Below, in pieces: positions 56,316-64,000 of a stretch of DNA of 64,000 nucleotides. The translations under genes and the position numbers were made by a program. Under the pieces are notes generated by a model that saw nothing but the letters and a program-made list of their open reading frames with translations, made no database searches and was not told the origin of the DNA. The stretch is taken from the NCBI GenBank assembly GCA_013368315.1, contig JAACJM010000019.1, positions 558,001 through 622,000 of the forward strand. Reading direction: 5' to 3'. Each line of letters opens with the position of its first letter. Within the stretch, counting starts at the first letter, position 1. Source of the DNA: Tetrapyrgos nigripes (lineage: Eukaryota; Basidiomycota; Agaricomycetes; Agaricales; Campanellaceae).

Positions 56316-56403
56316 ACACGAGGAAGAAATGTTGTATGTAACTGTAAGTATCTCATTGTATCTCTAGCTATATCTACGTGGGCGTCTGCAATACCGATGT
56401 GTA

Positions 56404-56609
56404 TACAGTGCGGGGCGCGGAGCATATTTGCCTGCTATGTATTTTTGTGCGCTCTTAAATGACGGATTTTGCTCGGCACTGGGCATACTCCATATGGCAC
56501 CGATTTGAGGCCGATATTCCATATGGAGTATGCCCGGGGCCGAGCAAAGATCCGTCATTTAAGAGCGCACAAAAATAGCTGGCAAATATGCTCCGCGCCC
56601 CGCTGTGTA
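56404..56609. mobile_element. 206-bp foldback MITE-like element
   Basis: Two arms of about 95 bp are inverted copies: left TACAGTGCGGGGCGCGGAGC, complement of right TACACAGCGGGGCGCGGAGC, then shared blocks CATATTTGCC, TTTTTGTGCGCTCTTAAATG and GGGCATACTCCATATGG. The terminal TA fits a TA target duplication. Differences are a few substitutions and small indels. It lies between the convergent SelO and Arp3 genes and has no coding capacity. Confidence 0.8.
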
Positions 56610-56774
56610 GATCTGGTCACGGGGGTGACATCAGTTTTGTCAGTCACTGTAGCTCATTTTTGAGCCGAGTTCTTTCAATTTCACTTTCCAATGCTGTTAA
56701 ACAGCTGTTAAACAACTGTTAACGATCACAATTCCATCCATTACAACTTGTACATTATGACTTTCTTTCTACAT

Positions 56775-58326
56775 CTACGTCGCACTACCGAAAATCTGGT
56801 ATCTCCTGCAAATACTCGGCCCAATCTCATCATACTGTGCCTTCGTGTGGCACGAAGTGTAAAATTCAGGTAAAGATGCCAACAACGATCCACCAAACCA
56901 GACAGCATAACGTTGGCGTTTATGAGAAATGACGTCCACTTCGACTCCAGAGGACTGCATGGCGCTACCGCTAGCAGCGACGGAATTACTGAGCCTGCGA
57001 TCAACCAACTGCTTCAAGTCCCGCTTGAGCCTGTTTCCAAAGTGTTGGAACATGGTAGAGCCACCAGACAAGACAATATTCTGGCAACAAAATAGTGAGA
57101 TGGGAGTCTCTTTTGGTAGTTGTATGCGCGTACCTTGTACAGTCCACGTCGTACATCAATGGGAGATTGTTGGATGACGTCGTCAACAATATCTGGAAGG
57201 GGTGTCAAGAAGTCTGAAGAATAGATCTCGGGATTGAAGAAGATCTCTGGAGCAAGAAAACGTTCATATCCGACATCAATGCCATATTTCTATTATCGGA
57301 GCAATCAGTAAAGAGCAAAACTCGACTCCAGAGAGGACTCACCCTTCCCGTCACGCTATGCTCGCCTTCATATCTCTCAAAATGTTTGTATGGCTCCGCA
57401 TCATACTTCCTGAACTCCTTTACGATATCCTGACAGACATAACTGTAGTTTTCCTTCACTTTGCTGGCAATTCTCATTTGATCCTCAGGCGGTACACCAG
57501 CTGTCTCCCCTCTTTCTCTCAACAAATTCAGCACAAACTGCGTAATGTCTCGTCCTGCAATTGGAATGTGCTTGATGGCACTGCCGATGACGTATCCTTC
57601 AGCACAAGGGATAACGTGCGTAACACCATCACCCGAGTCGATGACCGTACCAGTGAGAGTACGATCAGTTACGCGGTTGGAGGTCCACGAGGCGGCGAGG
57701 GCAAGGACTGCTTGCACAGCGATGTAAAGACCTTTGATATTGAAAGATTCAAAGAAGATTTCCGCAGTCTGTTCACGGTTTTCGGGAGGATTGAGAGGCG
57801 GTTCAGTCTATGCGTGCGCAGTCAGCTTTTAATCAAGATTCTAGAGATCTGGAAGACGCACGAGAAGGAAGTAATGATCCTCAGGCTCTGCCCTCAGATA
57901 TTTGAAGATGGTCTGCTCCCAGTACCGTTCCATATGGTCCCAATTATCGATCATACCGTGGCGAATAGGATAGTGCACGCTATAACCGGGTGTCTTTGCA
58001 TTGGCCAGTGCTTCATCGCCAATGAAAAAGTCGAGGTCTTCGACACCGCGCTTGGATGCTAGATGGCCGGGCTTTGACGGGATGGTGGGCGCACGAGAGG
58101 ATTGATGTCCAGAGCCACGAGTAGCGATGGCAGTAGGGAATACGCTTGAAGGATGTTGGTCGCGTTTGGGGTAGATTGTAACTAAGACTTACAATGAAGG
58201 ATCAGAGTTTCCAGCAAAGCTGAAGAAAGAATTAGGACAGAAAAGAGAGATAATAAAGAGAAGAACATACCCGACTTTGGAGTAACCAGTACCATTATCG
58301 CATATTACAGGTGCTAGTTGGGACAT
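56775..58326 (-). CDS. ARP3: Actin-related protein 3 (Arp2/3 complex)
   Basis: A core subunit of the Arp2/3 complex, which nucleates branched actin at endocytic sites. ATG at 58324-58326 opens [19 protein letters not shown] with the actin phosphate-1 loop, then [19 protein letters not shown]. Other landmarks are [74 protein letters not shown] (phosphate-2), [20 protein letters not shown] and [20 protein letters not shown]. It ends [20 protein letters not shown], then [13 protein letters not shown] and [12 protein letters not shown]. Five or six introns. Length is about 430 residues, normal for Arp3. Confidence 0.95.
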
Positions 58327-58385
58327 AGTGGTTTGAGTCAAGAATGGTTCTCAGAGTGCAAACACGGTCACTCCCTCTCTCTCTT
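58327..58385. promoter_or_regulatory. 59-bp bidirectional promoter of ARP3 and VPS11
   Basis: Only 59 bp lie between two divergent start codons. The plus strand has a CTCTCTCTCTT pyrimidine stretch next to the VPS11 ATG. Transcripts must start inside or beyond each other's 5' end, so the two genes probably share or overlap control elements. Confidence 0.6.
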
Positions 58386-61300
58386 ATGTCCTCCGACTCC
58401 CCCAGCTCATCTTCTGCCCCAGCAGTGAGTCAAGAGCCCCACCAAACCACCTATCTTCTAATTCCATTTCCAGTGGCGCCAGTTTGCCTTCTTCGATGTT
58501 AGTGCTGTCAAGGATTTACATGACCAGACAAACCCTCCCGACATATTCAAGGTGCGCGTATTGCGGTCATTCTCCGACGTGCTGCTACTGAAAGCCTCGT
58601 TCATTCCAGTCTACGCTAGAAATATCTACCATTGCTTCATCCTCAGCAGGAGTACTCGTTGCAGACATTCATGGGTCTATTCATTTACTTGACCAGTCTT
58701 TTGAATCAATCAGTAGCTGGGTCGCTCATGTCGGAGGGCGCGTAACGCATATGGTAGAGAAGAAAGGTTTTCTGGTCACGCTAGGGGTCAGTCGAAATGG
58801 CTCAGACTCTGCCCTACAAGCATTGAATAAACGTTATAGGAAGAAGGGTCCAATCATACTCCTTTATTAAAGATATGGGACCTCAACCAGAAAGACAAAC
58901 GGACCACAGCTCCTCTCCTAATACGTTCTGCAAAAGTACAGCTGAGCAATAGACCTCATCCGGTATGTGTGATTCTCGTACATTGAGTTGTGTACTGAAC
59001 CGTTTGCAAGGTGACTACGGTCGCACTATCTGAGAACCTTTCATATCTGGCAGTAGGTCTTGGTGACGGTAGTGTGTTGCTCTATCGGCACCTCGACCAA
59101 TCTCTCGCGTCTTCTACATCCCTTACCGCCCTTCCTAAACCGCGTACAGTACACGAAACCCCTACGGAACCTATAACCGGCCTTGGTTTTCGCTCACCAA
59201 TTACGTCTACGTCTAATCCACCTCAAGTCAACGGCCATTTTCGAGATTCTACCGCGTCTCTGGACCACCACAATTCCAATCTCTATCTTTTTGTTGTGAC
59301 AACCAATCATGTGCTGGTGTACCAAGCTTCAGGAAAGGGTTCAGGCTCTTCTGCTGTTGCTGTGGATGAGATTGGATGTGGTTTGGGATGCGCAGTGATG
59401 GATAGCCGTTCCTTCTCAAAGGAAATGGTTATTGCACGCGACGAAGCAATTTACATGTGTGGAGTTGAGGGAAGAGGGAATGCTTTCGCTTATGAAGGTA
59501 AGTTCGGACAATCTGCGTCTGGTATGCTGCTCACACTTCCTTCAGGTCCTAAATCTTCAGTCCATGCCTATCACTCGTATCTAGTCATCGTGTCACCGCC
59601 CATCGTTCCTTCTGCGTCTGCGGCGTCAGCGACCGTGCGGAATTTTGCACGAGTTGCCGAAAGCTCAGAGATTACCAAGGTATGGTCATTCCATGTCTTC
59701 CAGCCAGCTATATGGAGTGATCGCAACTGTACAGGTGACTGTGTTCGATCCAGCAAATAAAATCGTTGCCTATACCGGAACCTTCACTCAAGGTGTCCGT
59801 GAGGTGATCGTAGCACCGTGGGGTGGATTGTATGTTCTGGGAAATAACGGCGAGGTTAACCTGCACTCTTTCTCTATGTTGTGCTTCTTCTGAGCTGTAT
59901 GTTGTTTAGGTCACTCATCTCGTCGAGAAGCCTACGTCAGAGAAGCTAGAGATGCTCTACCGCAGATCCATGTTTGGTCTCGCCACGAATTTGGCGCAAA
60001 CTCAGGGTTTAGATGATAGCAGCGTAGCAGACATTCACCGGCAGTATGGCGACCATTTGTATTCCAAGGGCGATTATGATGGAGCGATGAATCAATACCT
60101 CAAGACCATGGGTTGGGTGCAGCCTAGTTATGTTATAAGAAAGGTGGGGCTCTTTTCTATCGCTACAGCTTTGTTTCTATACCTGAATATATTTACAGTT
60201 CCTTGATGCTCAACGGATACATAATCTTGTCACATATCTTCAAGAACTGCATTCACAGGGACTCGCAAATTCGGATCACACGACACTACTGTTGAACACC
60301 TATACGAAACTCAAGGACGTTTCTCGACTAGACACTTTTATTAAAACCGAATCCAAAGCCTCGCGACGTTCAGGAGGAGAGACTTCAGATGAACTCCCTT
60401 TCGACCTGGATACTGCGATTAGAGTCTGTCGGCAAGCTGGTTACTTTGAGCATGCTGGCTATTTAGCAAAGAAGTACGAGCGCCATGAGGAGTACCTCCG
60501 CATACAAATCGAAGATGCAGAACAATATGAAGATGCTTTGGCATACCTGCGGGAACTAGGTGCTGAAGCGGTATGATCATTCATTTTTCTATGCTCCTTC
60601 CGGTCTAATGCTATGTGTGGTCCAGGCGGAAAGCAACCTTGCACGTTATGGCAGAGGGCTATTGGCCAACCTTCCTGAGGACACGACGCAGCTTCTCATT
60701 GATCTCTGCACAATATCAGAGGCACCAGTCGAGGTGGAAGGTGAGACTCCCGAGAGTCCCTCGAAACCGTCCGGCGGTTACCTATCTTATTTGAACATCA
60801 ACCGCAATTCCATTGTGGCTCAGACGACGACATCATCTGAGACGGCTACCATCCCTGCGCCGTCGATTCATACAGTACGACCTGGAGATACGGCCTCTAC
60901 GCGTAACTCTGTTCACGAGGGGAGAATAGGAGACGTGAATGGTAGCAACCATGACAGCGTTACAGGGACACCTCGCACGGCGTCTCCGCCTCCCGTCGGC
61001 CCTTTACAGGTATCTGCCCGTCCTGTCAAGAGACTGAGCCCCCGAGTCTATTTTGCGCATTTTGTGGACCATATGGAACAGTTTGTCGTGTTTCTGGAAA
61101 CAGTCGCTGCGAGGAGATGGGGGCAGAGTGTTGATGAAGAGTTCAAGGGCTCTGAATCGATCATCCCCCCGGTCACGGACGATAGTGATGAGAAGGACCA
61201 GATCGCAGTCTGGAATACTCTTTTGGAGCTATATTTGACTCTGCCTGGATTTAGTTCGGCATCTACCAAGCCGCAGGATGAGAAAGCATTACGATCGAAG

Positions 61301-62202
61301 GCTTTACGACTGCTTCAAAGTGATGCGATTCCCTACGATCCTACGCACGCACTGATACTCTGTTCCAGTCGAGGGTATACAGATGGCTTGGTGCTGTTAT
61401 GGGAAAAGATGGGTATGTATGAAGATGTACTGCGGTTCTGGATGGATCGAGAGGCTGTTGAGCCGGGTGCCTCGGTGGAAGTGGTGAAACATCTACAGCT
61501 ATATGGCGCCAAGCATCCACACCTTTATCCCCTTGTTCTGAGGTTTCTGACTTCGTCTTCTGCGTTACTCTCCAAGCACCAAGACGATCTAAAGGATATC
61601 TTGGGGCATATTGATGAAGAGGGGATTATGCCTCCGCTGGGCATTATACAGCTTCTCAGCCGTAACGATGTGGCGAGTATCGGTCTAGTCAAGAATTGGC
61701 TAATTGAGAGGATACAGCATGAACGGAGTGAGATACAAGCTGTGAGTTCCTATCCACTTTTCGCGGTTAAGGAGCTGATTTAGAACCGACGCATAGGATC
61801 AAGAATGGATACAGTCTTATAGAATGGAGACTGCGGCCAAGTTTAAGCAAGTAGAAGAGCTTTCTGACCACGAACACCCCAAAGTGTTCCACGTCACTAG
61901 ATGTTCTGGGTGCGGTGGCCAGCTCGACTTGCCCAGTGTTCATTTCATGTGTAATCATAGTTATCATCAACGGTCAGTATTCCTCTTACCCGTCTTGGTA
62001 TTGACTGACACCCGTTGTTACCAGGTGCATTGTTGACCACGACACAGAGTGCCCGAAGTGTGCACGAGAGCATGGGGTGATACGAGAGATTAGGAAGAAT
62101 AATGAACAGCTTGCGGATCAGCATGACTTGTTCGTATCGGAAGTTCGAGAGGGCGGGTTCAAGACCTTGGCGAATGGGTTCAGTCGTGGTATCTTTCAGT
62201 AG
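58386..62202 (+). CDS. VPS11: Vps11, HOPS/CORVET tethering subunit
   Basis: A shared core subunit of the CORVET and HOPS tethers for endosome and vacuole fusion. The first exon MSSDSPSSSSAPA is joined to WRQFAFFDVSAVKDLHDQTN. The N-terminal beta-propeller includes AYLAVGLGDGSVLLY-type repeat LSYLAVGLGDGSVLLYRHLD and PITGLGFRSP. The alpha-solenoid begins near EKLEMLYRRSMFGLATNLAQ and contains HLYSKGDYDGAMNQYLKTMG, ALAYLRELGAEA and TYLQELH. After RVYFAHFVDHMEQFVVFLET a C-terminal RING-H2 is seen: CSGCGGQLDLPSVHFMCNHS joined over an intron to YHQRCIVDHDTECPKC (about 61900-62060). It ends LANGFSRGIFQ. About eleven introns. Confidence 0.94.
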
Positions 62203-62453
62203 TACTTATGTGTAGAACGTTCTTGTCATGTCAACTGGCAGAAACACGTTTAGATCGTGTTCGACTCGTGGCTGGGGCGACTTTCGGACTCGGTTAGTAG
62301 CGCCAAGTAACGAGTAAAATTAGAGGAATCGGATAGGGGCTTGGCAGTACACCTATTGACCCAAAGCGGAAGTGACTGCAATAGCTGTCAATTCATGTAA
62401 CATGTTGAAAAGAGTTGGTTTGGAGTGTGCATTGAATTCTTCCCTTCTCCTCA
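62203..62453. other. Intergenic spacer
   Basis: Short region between the VPS11 stop and the Ca2+-ATPase start, which should hold terminator and promoter. No distinct motif was seen. Confidence 0.35.
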
Positions 62454-64000
62454 ATGTCCGCTCACAACGACTCGCCCTCCATCATTATCCAAGCAGAAGT
62501 TGACGATCCTGCCTCTCGTCCTACACCAAGAATTACCACAGATGCTACTCTCCTTTCTCCACATTCTCCCGCCTCTCCATCTGCTACAGCTGTCGATGAC
62601 TCTTCCTTCATAACCAACGTCCCTCCTTCTCCTACCATCTCAGAACGTTCTTCGGTACATTACGAGCCCACGACCTCTCTCGCTCTCCGCGGCAACAAAC
62701 CAGATGCAAAGGGCCTTTCATTCCTTGCTCCCATCGAACACCACAGCACTCATGGCAGAAAGGGCAGTATAAACTCTCTAGCGACTACCACTGAGGCTGG
62801 GACAGACCCGGACTATCATTCACTTCGCCCTTCTCACGAAGTCGAGCTCTCTCAGATCAAAACCAACACGACCGATGCGACGCGTGTCACATCTCACTCC
62901 CATTTGCGCGACCCCAGCAAGAGCAATTCCAAGGGGAAAGGAAAGGATACTTCTGACGAGGACGAGGACGAGGAGGGTGACCCCAAGTCTCAGCGGGCAG
63001 AACTCCAGCAGGATGTTGAGCTTAACCCTACGCCCTTCCGTTTCAAGCCTTACGAACTCGCTCATATGCTCGATCCAAAGAGTTATGAGGCTCTGAGGGA
63101 TATTGGAGGAGTGAAAAGTCTGCTACGTGGCTTGGGTGTGGACCCAGCGAAGGGTTTGAATTCTGAAAGCTCCACGCCTCTTACACGCGTCAAATCAGTG
63201 GAAGCCAAAGGAGGGATTAATACCCCTGGTGATGCAGGTAGTGGTGAGGGTGCTTCACAACGTCATGATCCTAATCAGGACTCTCAGCACCTTCCTGCTA
63301 TAATGCTCACAGAACCTGATGGTGGAGTCAAGGCCGGCGTTTCACCTTCTCCGTCAGCACCGTCTATAAATGCAGGTGTTGGTGATGACGGGGATGATGG
63401 CTGGGACGAAAAGGGAGCTTTCAATGCGTCTTTGGCTGATCGTCGTCGCGTCTATGGGGAAAATGTTATCCCGGATCGAAAGAGCAAGAGTCTTTTACAG
63501 CTTATGTGGACTGCTGCGAAAGACAAGGTACTCGTCTTGCTTGGAATTGCTGCCGTCGTTTCGCTTGCACTCGGCCTCTTTCAAGACTTTGGCACCCCCC
63601 GTGACCCTGACGAACCTCCAGTAGATTGGGTTGAGGGTGTGGCCATCGTAGTGGCTATCTTGATCGTCGTATGTCTTTTTGTCGTTCTTTGTTTTCTCTC
63701 TCGGCTCACATTTGACAACAGGTCATTGTTGGTTCAGTCAACGACTGGCAGAAGGAACGGCAATTCAAGACATTGAACGATAAGAAGGAGGAACGTGGTG
63801 TTCATGTCATTCGCGCAGGTGTGGAAGTTATCATCGATGTTAAGGAACTGGTTGTGGGAGATATCGCGATTCTGGAACCTGGTGAAATCATTCCTTGTGA
63901 CGGAGTCCTCTTGTCAGGACACAATGTCAGATGTGATGAGAGTGGTGCAACTGGAGAGAGTGACGCTATCAGGAAGGTTAGTTGGGCAGAATGGACCGGA
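62454..64000 (+). CDS. PMC1: Type IIB P-type Ca2+-ATPase (Pmc1-like), 5' part only
   Basis: Pumps Ca2+ out of the cytosol, usually into the vacuole in fungi. ATG 62454 opens MSAHNDSPSIIIQAEVDDPA. The first 190 or so residues are a Ser/Thr/Pro-rich regulatory tail with acidic DEDEDEEGD. The pump core starts near FKPYELAHMLDPKSYEALRD and GVKSLLRGLGVDPAKGL, then NASLADRRRVYGENVIPDRK and SKSLLQLMWTAAKDKVLVLL (first membrane helix). After an intron at about 63670-63721 come VIVGSVNDWQKERQFKTLND and PGEIIPCDGVLLSGHNVRCD, then ESGATGES with the actuator TGES motif. A donor-like GTTAGT at 63977 begins the last visible intron; the rest of the gene is beyond the window. Confidence 0.92.

Noticed and set aside
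1..64000. Ca2+ transporters at both ends of the window as a calcium gene cluster
   Set aside because: They are 61 kb apart with unrelated genes between; no sign of functional grouping.

Overview
The window is eukaryotic nuclear DNA, almost certainly from a mushroom-forming basidiomycete (Agaricomycetes). Nearly every gene is cut by short GT-AG introns of about 45-75 bp. Genes are dense on both strands: 24 are well supported and two more are weak. The protein families (PriB-like zinc cluster factor, fungal GH79 glycosidase, Mim1, split peroxisomal beta-oxidation enzymes, cytochrome b5-acyl-CoA dehydrogenase) fit this group. There is no operon structure, CRISPR array or rRNA, and I found no tRNA. 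Coordinates of spliced genes are start codon to stop codon and include introns; splice sites were inferred by eye.

Layout. 1-1433: 3' part of a vacuolar Ca2+/H+ antiporter. 2194-7036: two co-oriented peroxisomal genes, a MaoC-type hydratase 2 and a double-SDR 3-hydroxyacyl-CoA dehydrogenase. Together they carry the parts normally fused in fungal multifunctional enzyme 2 (Fox2), and each ends in AKL. 7037-10277: a gene-poor stretch holding at least three inverted-repeat elements, tandem repeats and hairpins. 10278-15476: cyclin B, an FHA/G-patch protein and an XLF/Nej1-like end-joining factor. 15589-23367: a small Cys-containing hypothetical gene, Mim1, a BuGZ-type zinc finger protein, a single-pass membrane protein with three NPF motifs, and a doubtful small membrane gene. 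23368-26851: a PriB-like zinc cluster regulator.

27164-39366 is the second lipid region: a cytochrome b5-acyl-CoA dehydrogenase fusion (C-terminus ARL), a DUF2855 protein, alpha-methylacyl-CoA racemase A, a Zn2Cys6 regulator divergent from it, and racemase B (C-terminus AKL). A hAT-type non-autonomous transposon with a perfect 8-bp target duplication lies inside this region. 39538-46657: tetraspanin, secreted GH79 beta-glucuronidase-like enzyme, membrane SH3 protein with an apparent homopolymer frameshift, and a Bsd2/Ndfip-type adaptor. 46810-64000 is core housekeeping: DNA polymerase epsilon catalytic subunit, SelO/Fmp40, Arp3, Vps11 and the 5' part of a type IIB Ca2+-ATPase.

How the genes may work together. 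Six genes within 37 kb (hydratase 2, double SDR, acyl-CoA dehydrogenase, DUF2855, two racemases) could act on acyl-CoAs, and four of them end in a good peroxisomal targeting tripeptide. With the zinc cluster gene between the racemases, this is the best candidate for a locally organised system: breakdown of branched or 2-methyl acyl-CoAs. That is inference from families and position, not shown by the sequence itself.
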